From assembly GCA_028288485.1 (NCBI GenBank), contig JAQBNO010000107.1, positions 1 through 44,162 of the forward strand: DNA of 44,162 nt. Direction: 5' to 3'. The position numbers and the translations under genes were made by a program. Below, piece after piece: positions 1 through 8,320 of this stretch. The first letter of the stretch is position 1, and each line of letters begins with the position of its first letter. This stretch comes from Segetibacter sp. Its GTDB lineage: Bacteria > Bacteroidota > Bacteroidia > Chitinophagales > Chitinophagaceae. Below the pieces are notes generated by a model, which made no database searches, had not been told where the DNA came from, and saw only the letters and a program-made list of their open reading frames with translations.

Positions 1-437
1 TAAGGCGCCGGACACTCATACAGACCCAGGGGTATATCGCCGGTTAACTTCAACATTTTATCAAAGTTCTTCAGCAACACATCATCACTGTCTTCGAAGT
101 TAGCATAGTGGCCGGTTATCAATATAACGGCATCAACGCCTGTCTTATAAATTCGCCTGGTAAACTCTGCTTTGTCTTCAATTGTCAAACCAAACGAGCC
201 TGTTGCAACAACCGGCACACGTCCTTTTACATACCTTACAATATGCCTGGTAAGTTCAAGCCTTTCATCTTCGCTGATGCTATACATTTCACTGCTGAGG
301 CAGTTGGCAAAAAAACCTTTTACTCCTGCAGCCAGGTAAAAATCTACCAACCTTGATACCGCATCAAAATCAACCTTAGCTTTCAGGTTGAACGGAGTGA
401 TCATTACCGGGACAAATTTCTTTTCACTGTTACTCAT
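1..437 (-). CDS. DapA/NanA-family aldolase-lyase, N-terminal 145 residues (runs off the left edge)
   Basis: The visible protein starts MSNSEKKFVPVMITPFN, which is the N-terminal TIM-barrel strand of the dihydrodipicolinate synthase / N-acetylneuraminate lyase family. It ends at the family motif LYECPAP, with Y140 as the likely active-site Tyr. The Schiff-base Lys would lie outside the window. The usual GTTGE loop reads CLSSE (residues 46-50), which fits a sugar-acid or keto-acid lyase better than a lysine-pathway enzyme. It is the third gene of a minus-strand set after a sialidase-like protein and an SSS symporter, so a role in cleaving an imported acid sugar such as a sialic acid is inferred. 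The start is the ATG at 437. Family is certain, substrate is not. Confidence 0.85.
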   Translation of the reverse strand, partial: MSNSEKKFVPVMITPFNLKAKVDFDAVSRLVDFYLAAGVKGFFANCLSSEMYSISEDERLELTRHIVRYVKGRVPVVATGSFGLTIEDKAEFTRRIYKTGVDAVILITGHYANFEDSDDVLLKNFDKMLKLTGDIPLGLYECPAP

Positions 438-489
438 ACAATTATTTTTATTTTTTTTGTGACCAGCATTTGTTATTTAATGTAACGTT

Positions 490-512
490 CGTTGCGTCGC
501 ACACTTGTACTG
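490..512 (+). repeat. Dispersed 26-bp motif, copy 1 (GCGTCGCA variant)
   Basis: Reads CGTTGCGTCGCAC then ACTTGTACTG. It lies 53 bp upstream of the lyase start codon. Confidence 0.7.
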
Positions 513-726
513 TTCATACGTTAATCGCCGTTTTTACAAGTTTTAATCGTCAATCGCCAGTTTTTAATCGTCGATCGCCAGTTTTAGTCGTTAGTCGCAA
601 GTAGCAATGCAATGCAAGTCTCAATACCGTTCTGTTAGTCAGCCAACCGGCCAAATAGCCCTTGCGATTTCCGTTTACTTGCTATTAGCGGCCTTTCCCT
701 AAAGCCAAATTAATGAAATGCCGATG

Positions 727-746
727 CAGTGAGTGACACAACGATG
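727..746 (-). repeat. Dispersed 26-bp motif, copy 2 (short form)
   Basis: On the minus strand it reads CATCGTTGTGTCACTCACTG and lacks the TTGTA segment seen in most copies. The copy at 23074-23093 has the same short form. Confidence 0.65.
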
Positions 747-959
747 TTAGTTACAGAACAGCAGCTCGTAACAAACATCTATAAACGCTTCACTATTTAT
801 CAATCATCATTCACCATTGCCCGTTCCAATTCTCTATTGACCCTACCACCGCCAATTACAGCTTTTATCATTGTTCAACTATCCCGTACTATCACGATTA
901 TACCCGGCTAAGTTCTCTCCTTCCATCAACTTAGATCTAAATACCCTGAAATTTATATT

Positions 960-2567
960 TTATACGTATTCGTCAACAGCCGCTTTTACCGGCTCATTTC
1001 CTGGCAAGTTTAAGCTAACCTTTCTTTTCCTTGCGGTCAATAATAAACCTGCGAAAAATATGGTAAGGGTGCCTACAATAATTACCATATTAACATGTAA
1101 TGGATTTCGCAGGAAACCGTATTTCGCAGGCAGGTATTTTGAAAATGTCATCCACAGAATAACTACGATGCCGATTAGTGTTGCTGTAAATGCTTCAGGG
1201 CTTTTTGTTCGCCGGCTGATAATTCCCAATAAAAATAATCCCAGCATTCCGCCGGCAAAAATTCCTGACAGTTCCCACCAAACGTCTAACAGGCTTTTTA
1301 CACCGATCATTGCTATGCCTGTACCTAAACCTAACAATCCAAAAACAATGGTAGCAGCATGAAGTGTAAATAGCTTGCTTCTATCGGACAAGTTTGGCCT
1401 GAAATATCGCTTGTAGATGTCCATGGTAAATACGGTTGCTGAAGCGTTCATGCCTGAACTTATTGTGCTCATGGCTGCAGAAAGAATCGCTGAAACAATT
1501 AAGCCAACTAAGCCGGTTGGGATCTTGGTGACCATAAAATGGGGCATCACCTTATCGCCATAATCAGCGGGGTTAAGTGTTGCGGCAAATGTAGAAATGT
1601 CGCCAGCAGAAGCACTGGCTCCGAGCCGTTCAGCGGCTACCTGTAACTTAACAGTTTCAATTAACTCAGGATGTACCTGGTAATAGGCGAAAAGGCACGA
1701 GCCAATTATAAAAAACAACAACGAAGCAGGAACATATAAAGCAACACAAAACCATACTGATCGCGACGCCTGTTTGGAAGATTTTGCAGTATGGTATCGC
1801 TGGATGTAATTCTGGTCCATGCCGAAATTGTTCAGGTTAATGAAGAAGCCGTAGAACAGAACCACCCAGAAAGTCGATTCGGTGAGGTCGGGAGAAAGGC
1901 TACCTAAACTAAACTTTTGGTTGCTTTTGCCTATTTCCAGTATTTCATTTACACCACCCGGCATTTCAGCAACTACCAGGTACAGTATCAGCAGGGCACC
2001 CAACGTTTTTATGATGCCCTGTACAACTTCGGTCCAGATCACCGCTTCCATTCCACCTAAAACAGTGTATAGAATAATACAGGCACCCATTACGATCATA
2101 ATTGCTGCCATCGGGAAACCGATCAACGCTTGTAAGCTAAGCGCAATACCGAAGAAAATGGAACCCATTCTCGCCAACTGGGTAAGGAGAAAACAAATGA
2201 CAGTATATGTGCGTGCCCAGGGACCAAAGCGATTTTCAAGATGCGTATAAGCAGAAATCTCTCCTGTACCCCGGTAAAAGGGAACAAAGTATTTTGATGC
2301 TACCCATGCAGCAAAAGGCATCGAAATACTAAAAACAAAGGCGTTCCAGTTGCTGCCGAAAGCTTTGCCCGGAACACCTAAAAAAGTGTTACTGCTTAAA
2401 AATGTTGCATAAATAGATAACCCGATAGCCCAACCGGGAATGGAGCCTGAAGCCTTTGTAAACTGGTCGGAGTTTTTATTCTTCCTCGAAAAATAAAAAC
2501 CTACCAGCACCATCGACAACAGGTAAATGAAGATGATCACCAGGTCCAAAATTGGAAGATTTCTCAT
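960..2567 (-). CDS. Sodium/solute symporter (SSS family)
   Basis: The 535-residue integral membrane protein has the SSS/SLC5 pattern of about 13-14 hydrophobic segments from residue 8 on. It opens with a membrane segment ending VGFYFSRKNK, followed by SIPGWAIGLSIYATFLSS, the first-core-helix region with the family's polar residues. The next landmark is GGMEAVIWTEVVQG, which is the GG(M)xAVxWTDxxQ signature. It should couple Na+ entry to uptake of an organic solute across the inner membrane. Between a sialidase-like protein and a NanA/DapA-type lyase, a sialic acid or related acid sugar is the likeliest cargo; this is inferred from context. Length is normal for the family. Confidence 0.9.
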   Translation of the reverse strand: MRNLPILDLVIIFIYLLSMVLVGFYFSRKNKNSDQFTKASGSIPGWAIGLSIYATFLSSNTFLGVPGKAFGSNWNAFVFSISMPFAAWVASKYFVPFYRGTGEISAYTHLENRFGPWARTYTVICFLLTQLARMGSIFFGIALSLQALIGFPMAAIMIVMGACIILYTVLGGMEAVIWTEVVQGIIKTLGALLILYLVVAEMPGGVNEILEIGKSNQKFSLGSLSPDLTESTFWVVLFYGFFINLNNFGMDQNYIQRYHTAKSSKQASRSVWFCVALYVPASLLFFIIGSCLFAYYQVHPELIETVKLQVAAERLGASASAGDISTFAATLNPADYGDKVMPHFMVTKIPTGLVGLIVSAILSAAMSTISSGMNASATVFTMDIYKRYFRPNLSDRSKLFTLHAATIVFGLLGLGTGIAMIGVKSLLDVWWELSGIFAGGMLGLFLLGIISRRTKSPEAFTATLIGIVVILWMTFSKYLPAKYGFLRNPLHVNMVIIVGTLTIFFAGLLLTARKRKVSLNLPGNEPVKAAVDEYV

Positions 2568-2713
2568 TAGCTATAATTCAGCAATCGAAGATTTTATGTT
2601 TACTACCAATCAGTATTTAGACAATTGCAGGCATAACCTGCCGGCCTTGCAACAAACACCGGCGACTAACACAGAAAATGGCAACCTGCTACCGGTAACC
2701 AGAAACCGGCAAT

Positions 2714-3796
2714 TTAATACGGCCACATACCGTTCTTTATTTCCTTCCCCTCTAATTTCTTCAAATCAATTTTTACGTATTTCACTTTTTGCCTTCTCCA
2801 CGTATACACAATGTGCACCATTCCATCATTCGATTGAATAACCGAAGGATAAGAATATTCTTTAATTGGCGAGTCCTCAAGAACAACAGCTGCAAACCAG
2901 GTTTTGCCGTCGGCCGAATAAGATACATTCAAAGGTGAGCGAACGCCGCCTCCATCATTACGAGGACCTGAAATGTGATTATAAACAATGAGCTGCCTTC
3001 CATCCTTCAGCGTAACAGCATCAATTCCCGAGTTATTGTTAGGTAAAGATGTTTTAGCTAAAGGAGTCCATGTCTCTCCCTTGTCAGATGACCACGATTC
3101 CAATATAGACCTGTTTTGGCTACGAGCCAAAATCTGTAATCTTCCATCTTTATGAATTAACACACTAGGTTGAATTGCACTGATCGTTTTGCCATCATTT
3201 ATAGGCCCAACCATCTTCCAGGTTTTACCGAGATCGTTCGATATTTCAAAATGCACCTGCCAGCCCGTATCTTCTTTACTTGAGGGAGCTATAAGTCGTT
3301 GGTCTCCGACTAACACAGGTTTATTCTTTACTGGCCCTATATAGCCTTCTGGTAAAGCCTTAGCTTCCGACCACGTTAAACCGTTGTCTTTCGATGTCTT
3401 CATCCACCCTTTCCATGTTGAGGGGCTTGGGCCCACTTTATAAAACAGCAATAAGTCTCCACCCGGCACCTGGTACAGTACAGGATTCCAGGTTGGATAA
3501 CGAAGGGTATTATTTTGAATTCCGTCGGCTACAGATACGGGCTTTGTCCACGCCTTCCCTTCTTGCCTGCAAAGGTAGATTTCTACGTCGGCGTTTCTTT
3601 CGTGAGTACCACCGAAAAACGCAGTGACCAGGCCTTTAGGGGTTTCAGCAATGGTTGCAGCATGACACTGCGGGAAGGGAGCAATATCGTAAATAAATTC
3701 ATCTTCAATAATCGCGCTTTTAAAAGGCGGAGTTTGAGCTGAAAGTTCTTTACTTTCAAAACACAGGAGGGCTAAGGCAAGCAATACTTTTTTCAT
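2714..3796 (-). CDS. Secreted sialidase-like BNR-repeat propeller
   Basis: The 360-residue protein has a short signal peptide and four Asp-box repeats: SKDNGLTW (135-142), SNDLGKTW (186-193), SSDKGETW (236-243) and SADGKTW (~294-300), typical of six-bladed sialidase propellers. The stretch FPQCHAATIAETPKGLV (41-57) matches the predicted-neuraminidase group often annotated exo-alpha-sialidase (BNR_2). I do not see the classical RIP motif of GH33 sialidases, so real sialidase activity is doubtful and another exo-glycosidase or lyase activity is possible. An upstream extension in frame exists, but MKKVLLALALL at 3796 gives a signal peptide and is the better start. It leads an apparent operon with the symporter and the lyase. 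Confidence 0.8.
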   Translation of the reverse strand: MKKVLLALALLCFESKELSAQTPPFKSAIIEDEFIYDIAPFPQCHAATIAETPKGLVTAFFGGTHERNADVEIYLCRQEGKAWTKPVSVADGIQNNTLRYPTWNPVLYQVPGGDLLLFYKVGPSPSTWKGWMKTSKDNGLTWSEAKALPEGYIGPVKNKPVLVGDQRLIAPSSKEDTGWQVHFEISNDLGKTWKMVGPINDGKTISAIQPSVLIHKDGRLQILARSQNRSILESWSSDKGETWTPLAKTSLPNNNSGIDAVTLKDGRQLIVYNHISGPRNDGGGVRSPLNVSYSADGKTWFAAVVLEDSPIKEYSYPSVIQSNDGMVHIVYTWRRQKVKYVKIDLKKLEGKEIKNGMWPY

Positions 3797-4073
3797 AATG
3801 GTTCTTTGTTTACATTTCCGTGCAGTATTTATGGTGTAAAAAGGCAAATAATTGCCCCTGCTGCAGGACAACCTTACTGCGTTCTTTTTGACGTTTGCAT
3901 TCCAGATTCAGGCAGTTTAGTAAACACCTTTTTAAATTGCGGGATAAGATATAAAATTACAAGCAAAGAAAAATGTTTTATCAACGGTAATACTTCGATA
4001 ACAGTAAAGTCGTGCTCTGTCTCCTTCAATATTTTTCGATTCAGCTTTACATTAAGAACAAACACTAATATTA

Positions 4074-4102
4074 TTGCTGATAAGACAAATGAGTTAACTT
4101 TA
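4074..4102 (+). promoter_or_regulatory. Putative Bacteroidota promoter of the glutathione peroxidase
   Basis: TTG at 4074-4076 (-33 element) and TAACTTTA at 4095-4102 (one mismatch to TAnnTTTG) are separated by 18 bases. They lie just before the start codon at 4125. This matches the Bacteroidota primary-sigma consensus as I know it; it is untested. Confidence 0.45.
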
Positions 4103-4124
4103 TATCTAAAAAACTTATCTCATC

Positions 4125-4643
4125 ATGAAAACATTATTGCTTATTGCGATCTCATCTTTCTTCCTGGCCGGTACCGATATTTATAATTTTAAAGTAACCG
4201 GACTAAGTGGCGATACTATAGATTTTTCGAAATTTAAAGGGAAGAAAATAATGATCGTAAATACAGCGTCTAAGTGTGGCAATACACCGCAATACGGCGA
4301 ATTGGAGCAGTTGTACGAAAAATATAAGGATAAGCTGGTGATCGTAGGCTTCCCGGCAAATAATTTCAGGGAACAGGAACCAGGAACAAATGCCGAGATC
4401 GAGGAATTTTGTAAGAAAAACTATGGCGTTACTTTTCCAATGGCTGAAAAAGTTTCTGTGAAAGGAGATGATATCGCTCCCCTGTATAAATATTTGACAG
4501 AAGAAGCAAGCAAAATGGGTATAGAGGACCCGGTTAAGTGGAATTTCACCAAATTCCTGCTCGACGAAAATGGTAAGCTGATTACGGTGATCCACAACAA
4601 AACGAAGCCTATGAGCGAAGAGGTTTTGAAATATTTCAATTAA
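4125..4643 (+). CDS. Glutathione-peroxidase family thiol peroxidase
   Basis: The 172-residue protein reduces hydroperoxides with a catalytic cysteine. The active-site loop NTASKCGNTPQY carries peroxidatic C51. FPANNFREQEP (76-86) is the family's FPCNQFxxQEP motif with Cys and Gln replaced by Ala78 and Asn80. WNFTKFL (139-145) supplies the conserved Trp and Asn. C96 in the following helix sits where the resolving Cys of thioredoxin-dependent GPx enzymes lies, so a thioredoxin-type two-Cys mechanism is likely. The N-terminus MKTLLLIAISSFFLAG looks like a signal peptide, implying a periplasmic or membrane-anchored enzyme. It stands alone, with its own promoter and terminator. Confidence 0.93.
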   Translation: MKTLLLIAISSFFLAGTDIYNFKVTGLSGDTIDFSKFKGKKIMIVNTASKCGNTPQYGELEQLYEKYKDKLVIVGFPANNFREQEPGTNAEIEEFCKKNYGVTFPMAEKVSVKGDDIAPLYKYLTEEASKMGIEDPVKWNFTKFLLDENGKLITVIHNKTKPMSEEVLKYFN

Positions 4644-4665
4644 CTAAACAGGTTTGAAAAATAAA

Positions 4666-4713
4666 AAATAAAGAGCCGCCACTTTCATTAAAAAGTGGCG
4701 GCTCTTTATTTTT
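4666..4713 (+). terminator. Intrinsic terminator after the glutathione peroxidase
   Basis: A perfect 16-bp stem (AAAGAGCCGCCACTTT at 4670-4685 with its complement at 4692-4707) is closed by a 6-base loop and followed by a T-rich run. It starts 22 bases after the stop codon. The A-run before the stem means it may also terminate from the other side. Confidence 0.92.
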
Positions 4714-5047
4714 ATGATCCTTTATTTCTTTTCGTCCCGGTCAATAGAATCCAGGCTTTGAAGGGTGCGACGCAAGAAACCTTAGGGGGCGGCCCAGGAC
4801 TATCCAAATGAACTTTTGGTTCGATCATTTATAGCTCAGGCCGGTGGCTTCTTATTGCAACGGGACTTTACCCGCTTGTTTCTGAAACCGCTTTGCTGGT
4901 TTCAGAATGCCTTCGCCTTCGCCGGCCACCCAACCAGCTAATGTCACTTATGCAATAACTGTTGCGAGAAGCGAATATTATAACACCAATCTAAAAAAAC
5001 AGACACCAACTTTATTCTTTTGTTGTCACTAGCAATGCAGCCGAATC

Positions 5048-5203
5048 GTACCCTTCGGCTCCGCTCAGGGTACGGTTCGGCTCCGCTCAGGGCACGGTTC
5101 GGCTCCGCTCAAGGTGCGGTTCGGCTCCGCTCAAGGTGCGGTTCGGCTTCGCTTAGGGTACGGTTCGGCAGGCTCAGGGTACCCTTCGGCTTCGCTTAGG
5201 GTA
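5048..5203. repeat. 22-bp tandem repeat array, about seven units
   Basis: Units follow GTACGGTTCGGCTCCGCTCAGG with variants such as GGTGCGG and CTTCGCTTAGG; one unit is 21 bp with CGGCAGGCTCAGG. Each unit is partly palindromic and resembles the CCCTTCGACAAGCTCAGGG-type repeats common in environmental bacteria. Confidence 0.85.
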
Positions 5204-5213
5204 AAAAAAAACT

Positions 5214-5260
5214 GCTACGCTAAGTTCTACCAAAGAATTAAAAGTTGAACTGAGCGTAGC
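5214..5260. repeat. Stem-loop repeat GCTACGCT...AGCGTAGC
   Basis: GCTACGCTAAGTTCTACC pairs with the downstream AGTTGAACTGAGCGTAGC, with G-U and minor mismatches. It is followed by AACGATG, so the right arm reads, in reverse, CATCGTTGCTACGCTCAGTT. That is recognisably related to the dispersed 26-bp motif. Other copies are at 34004-34050 and 42117-42162. Confidence 0.75.
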
Positions 5261-5400
5261 AACGATGATTCTTATAGTACAAAAAGCCGGTATCAAAAAA
5301 AATTAAAAAATCAAGACAGCAAAAACGAGTTCATTAGTAGCAAAGCCGCATTCAGGTACCAGGATGACTAACAAAAAACATAACACAAAGGTGTTAGTTT

Positions 5401-5814
5401 TTAAAAGATCAGCACCAGCGTTCCGGCAATAATCATTAAAGCGCCTATTGCAGTCTTAATGGTTAATGGCTCTCCTAAGAAAGCAACGGATAAGATGATC
5501 GCTATTGCCACGCTCATTTTATCAACCGGTGCCACTTGCGACACTTTTCCTACCTGCAAGGCTTTAAAATAAAAAATCCATGAAAGACCTGTTGCGATAC
5601 CTGACAGGCAAAGAAAAATAAGGTTTTGCTTTGACAAAGTATGAATGGTAGAAACGCCGCCGCGGAAGAAAGCTATGCCCCACGCAAGGATTAAAATCAC
5701 AACAGTTCTTATAGCCGTTGCCAAATCTGTATCTACTCCTTTGATCCCCACCTTTGCAAAGATCGCTGTTAAAGCTGCAAACAAGGCTGAAAGTAAAGCA
5801 TACATCCACCACAT
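5401..5814 (-). CDS. EamA/DMT-type single-domain membrane transporter
   Basis: The 137-residue protein is almost entirely hydrophobic, with about five membrane segments. It starts MWWMYALLSALFAALTAIFAKVG and contains GIATGLSWIFYFKALQVGKVS and LGEPLTIKTAIGALMIIAGTLVLIF, both characteristic of one EamA repeat of the drug/metabolite transporter superfamily. Full EamA proteins carry two such repeats, so this one probably works as a dimer. Substrate unknown. It is monocistronic, next to the long repeat. Confidence 0.85.
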   Translation of the reverse strand: MWWMYALLSALFAALTAIFAKVGIKGVDTDLATAIRTVVILILAWGIAFFRGGVSTIHTLSKQNLIFLCLSGIATGLSWIFYFKALQVGKVSQVAPVDKMSVAIAIILSVAFLGEPLTIKTAIGALMIIAGTLVLIF

Positions 5815-6073
5815 GCTGTTTATTTTAATGATTAATTTATTGAACTCATAGTACCCCGCTTTTGTTCTTCTTATTTTTTTGCGCCTAACTCAATTACTAC
5901 TATTAGTATTTACTGCCCGCCCTATTGGGTCTCTTGTACATTTTTTCTTAACTCGACAAAGAATAAGAGCGCTAAATTAATCTGTTAACGATGATCTGCA
6001 GAACGTGCTTAAATTAGATATTAGTAATTCAATTTGAGATTTTAAAACTTCTCCTGCTTTCCGAAGAGTCACT

Positions 6074-7429
6074 TTACCTATTCACTCCCCCGTCTCTTCT
6101 TTCATGAGCTTTATGATTAAGTTCTTTAATTGTATGCTCGTTGTTATTGCTTTCAGCAAATTTAGAAACCGCTATTCTTTGCGAGCCATAAATACCGGTG
6201 TGGCCGCTGAAATAATAAGCGGTGAAGCAGGCCACCGCATAATACAACACATTTTCAGATCCAAACAATTCGACCCCCATTATTGTGCAAGCTAACGGAG
6301 TATTTGTTGCACCGGCAAAGACAGCAATGAAACCAAGCCCTGCAAATAAGTCAACAGGCGAACCGCTGACAGCCGCCAATGTATTACCTAATGTAGCGCC
6401 AATAAAAAACAGGGGTGTTACTTCTCCACCTTTGAAGCCGGTACTCAGTGTTATTGCCGTTAGCAGCAATTTCCACAACCAGCTCCAGGTAGCAGCTCCG
6501 TTTGGTTCAAAAGCAGAGACAATGCTTACGCCACCGCCAGGATTGGTAACCCCTAAGCCGAGATAATCAAAGGTGCCGAGTGCATAGCTTATAGCAATTA
6601 CTGCAATTCCTCCAAATACAGGAGCAAGCCATTTATTTTGTATGTAGTTAGCTAAAGTACTTTTTATGAAATGCGATGTTTGCGCAAAAAGGTATCCTGC
6701 CAGTCCAAACGCTGCACCTGCTATAATCACCTTCAACAAAAGCCACAAATCAAAAGTTATAAGAGGCATTGACGGTACTGCATTTCCGGCAAAAGCAATA
6801 CTATAATGCGTATGATGAATGCCCCACGAAGAACAGGTGATATCGGCTATAACACTTGCAATAAAGCAAGGGATAAGCGCATCATATTTTATTCTGCCTA
6901 TTGCCAGCACTTCCATTGCGAATATTGCACCAGCGACCGGTGTTCCGAAGACTGCACCAAAGCCCGCCGCCATACCACACATTAGCAGTATTCGTTTGTC
7001 CCGATGCTTTAGCTTGTACCATCCGGAAAATAAAGAGGCCACGCTTCCGCCCATTTGAACCGCTGTTCCTTCACGGCCTGCCGAGCCACCAAACAAGTGT
7101 GTAATGATAGTGCTTATTAAAACGAGGGGCGCCATACGTGTTGGTATACCCCCACCAGGTTTATGAATTTCATCGAGGATCAGGTTATTACCAGCTTCTG
7201 CATTCTTACCCCAGGTTCTATATAGAAAGGTGATCAGTAAGCCAGCCAAAGGAAGCAGGAAAATAAGCCAAAGGTTTTGCCACCTGGCAACAGTTGCGAA
7301 ATCTAAAAGCCATAGAAAAAGAGCAACCAAAGAACCTACAGAAACCGATACGGGAACAATCAGTGTGGTCCAATACAATAAATGCTTTGCAATTTTTACC
7401 TGTTCAAAAGAATAGCGGTATTTATTCAT
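6074..7429 (-). CDS. CLC-family antiporter, probably fluoride-specific (CLC-F type)
   Basis: The 451-residue membrane protein has the CLC landmarks: [14 protein letters not shown] with gating glutamate E120, [14 protein letters not shown] (~160-174) and [18 protein letters not shown]. The first ion-binding motif, GSGIP in chloride CLCs, is replaced by [10 protein letters not shown] (80-89), which I recognise from the fluoride/proton-antiporting CLC-F branch. The upstream leader reads as a fluoride riboswitch, which strongly supports fluoride export as the role. It would sit in the inner membrane and protect against fluoride. The last ~25 residues are charged and poorly conserved. Family is certain; fluoride specificity is inferred. 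Confidence 0.93.
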   Translation of the reverse strand: MNKYRYSFEQVKIAKHLLYWTTLIVPVSVSVGSLVALFLWLLDFATVARWQNLWLIFLLPLAGLLITFLYRTWGKNAEAGNNLILDEIHKPGGGIPTRMAPLVLISTIITHLFGGSAGREGTAVQMGGSVASLFSGWYKLKHRDKRILLMCGMAAGFGAVFGTPVAGAIFAMEVLAIGRIKYDALIPCFIASVIADITCSSWGIHHTHYSIAFAGNAVPSMPLITFDLWLLLKVIIAGAAFGLAGYLFAQTSHFIKSTLANYIQNKWLAPVFGGIAVIAISYALGTFDYLGLGVTNPGGGVSIVSAFEPNGAATWSWLWKLLLTAITLSTGFKGGEVTPLFFIGATLGNTLAAVSGSPVDLFAGLGFIAVFAGATNTPLACTIMGVELFGSENVLYYAVACFTAYYFSGHTGIYGSQRIAVSKFAESNNNEHTIKELNHKAHERRDGGVNR

Positions 7430-7472
7430 CCTACAAATAGATTTATTGAGTAATACGATTACTATTTGTAGG
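7430..7472 (-). promoter_or_regulatory. Start-codon hairpin: probable expression platform of the fluoride riboswitch
   Basis: A perfect 11-bp inverted repeat (CCTACAAATAG reading from 7472 on the minus strand, and CTATTTGTAGG ending at 7430) abuts the ATG at 7429. The 5' arm overlaps the conserved CUAC end of the aptamer, so aptamer folding and hairpin formation are mutually exclusive. There is no poly-U, so control is probably at translation initiation. Confidence 0.75.
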
Positions 7473-7528
7473 CGCCATTAGTCCCGGAAGGTCGCGGGGC
7501 GGTTGGGTCAGGAAGACACCATTTCCTG
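7465..7528 (-). promoter_or_regulatory. Fluoride riboswitch aptamer (crcB motif)
   Basis: Read 5'->3' on the minus strand, the leader shows AGGAAAUGGUGUCUUCCU (stem AGGA/UCCU with the AUGG element), then CCCAACCGCC, a variable stem, GGGACUAAUGGCGCC and UACA. The order AUGGnnU, AACCGC, (U)AAUG, GCC, UAC matches the crcB/fluoride aptamer, in which GGUGU pairs with GCGCC. UAAUG replaces the common UGAUG. It begins at the predicted transcription start and precedes a CLC gene, a classic target of this riboswitch class. Confidence 0.88.
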
Positions 7529-7537
7529 TTGATGTTG

Positions 7538-7566
7538 CAAACTTAGTTTTTATTTATAAATCCAAA
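7538..7566 (-). promoter_or_regulatory. Promoter of the riboswitch-CLC transcript
   Basis: On the minus strand, TTTG (7566-7563), a 17-base spacer and TAAGTTTG (7545-7538) give a perfect match to the Bacteroidota TTTG/TAnnTTTG promoter. The predicted start, around 7530, is just before the aptamer. Confidence 0.7.
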
Positions 7567-7621
7567 AACACGAATTTTTATTCCACCTACACTAAGCGTG
7601 GTTGCAAAGTGCTTTAGCTGC

Positions 7622-8320
7622 TTACAGCTCGGTAGTAATCATTAGTTGTGCAACATTACTGATTGCAGTGCCGTCTTTCTCTTTCTGTCTCCAATGCATA
7701 TACCCGATCTCCGTATCTATCTTTTTACTCCACCTATATCCTAAAGAAATATAAGACCTGTTTTGGTCGAAAAAGTGGTTGTTCACTTTCTCTTTATGTT
7801 GAATGTTTACGAATAACTCATTTTGCAGGTTGGTGTAGAGGCCTTTGCTAAAATCTTTATTTGCATATAAAGGAATTTGAAAACCCAGGAGACCACGAAA
7901 ACGTTGCGAAAAATCAAAAGCCGCCTCTTCCTTTACAAACCGCTGCTCTAACCTCAACCTTGCAGTTAATTCTGTTCGTTTCAAGTTGCGGTTGTAGCGG
8001 TATTGCTGATAGATCCTATGTTCAAGCTGAAAATCGAATTTACTGATTGCCTCCTCCCAATCACCTTTATACGCATAGCCGAGGGCGACAGCATGTTCAT
8101 CATTAATATTATACGCTAATGCGCCCCGTAACAAAACCGTTTCAATCCGTTTCCATTCGTTAGATGAACGGAACTGAATATCAGCTAAGCCATCCCATTT
8201 CTTTGAAAGCTTCTGGGTGTGTGTCAAAAACAACCAGCCTTTATTTTCGGTTGATTGAGCATTGCCACTTGAATGAAGAATCAAAGAGGCAAGTATGATC
8301 AAAACATGGTTCTCCCTCAT
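7622..8320 (-). CDS. DUF2490 outer-membrane-like protein
   Basis: The 232-residue protein has a signal peptide (to about NAQS) followed by alternating beta-strand segments such as ETVLLRGALAYNINDEHAVALGYAYKG and TARLRLEQRF. It ends in IGYMHWRQKEKDG and AQLMITTEL. This is the DUF2490 pattern, thought to form an outer-membrane beta-barrel of unknown function. Its ATG follows the stop codon of the sorbosone-dehydrogenase-like gene with no gap (TAGATG), so the two are translationally coupled. Confidence 0.8.
   Translation of the reverse strand: MRENHVLIILASLILHSSGNAQSTENKGWLFLTHTQKLSKKWDGLADIQFRSSNEWKRIETVLLRGALAYNINDEHAVALGYAYKGDWEEAISKFDFQLEHRIYQQYRYNRNLKRTELTARLRLEQRFVKEEAAFDFSQRFRGLLGFQIPLYANKDFSKGLYTNLQNELFVNIQHKEKVNNHFFDQNRSYISLGYRWSKKIDTEIGYMHWRQKEKDGTAISNVAQLMITTEL

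Larger units (their letters stand above)
438..959. other. Intergenic spacer with two dispersed-repeat copies
   Basis: I see no credible gene in these 522 bases between the symporter and the lyase. They contain two copies of the dispersed ~26-bp motif (490-512 and 727-746). They also contain short runs resembling AATCGTCAATCGCCAG repeated about three times between 520 and 600, which look like low-complexity duplications. The spacing makes it uncertain whether the lyase is co-transcribed with the symporter. Confidence 0.6.
4757..5350 (+). repeat. Long repeat element, left copy (inverted relative to 42025-42543)
   Basis: About 590 bases without a credible gene. In order they hold GAAGGGTGCGACGCAAG and AAACCTTAGGGG, a TTTATAGCTCAGGCCG segment, a run near TGCAATAACTGTTGC, a 22-bp tandem array (5048-5203), a hairpin (5214-5260), and a tail ending near AAAAACGAGTTCATTAGTAG. 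The reverse complement of 42025-42543 shows the same blocks in the same order, with small indels and substitutions. The left end also resembles the dispersed 26-bp motif. Confidence 0.85.

Noticed and set aside
3874-4065. 63-codon minus-strand frame upstream of the glutathione peroxidase
   Set aside because: Lies in AT-rich promoter DNA between divergent genes and shows no protein pattern.
5048-5203. CRISPR or phase-variation array
   Set aside because: Units are contiguous with no unique spacers and lie in non-coding DNA, so a simple tandem repeat is the better reading.
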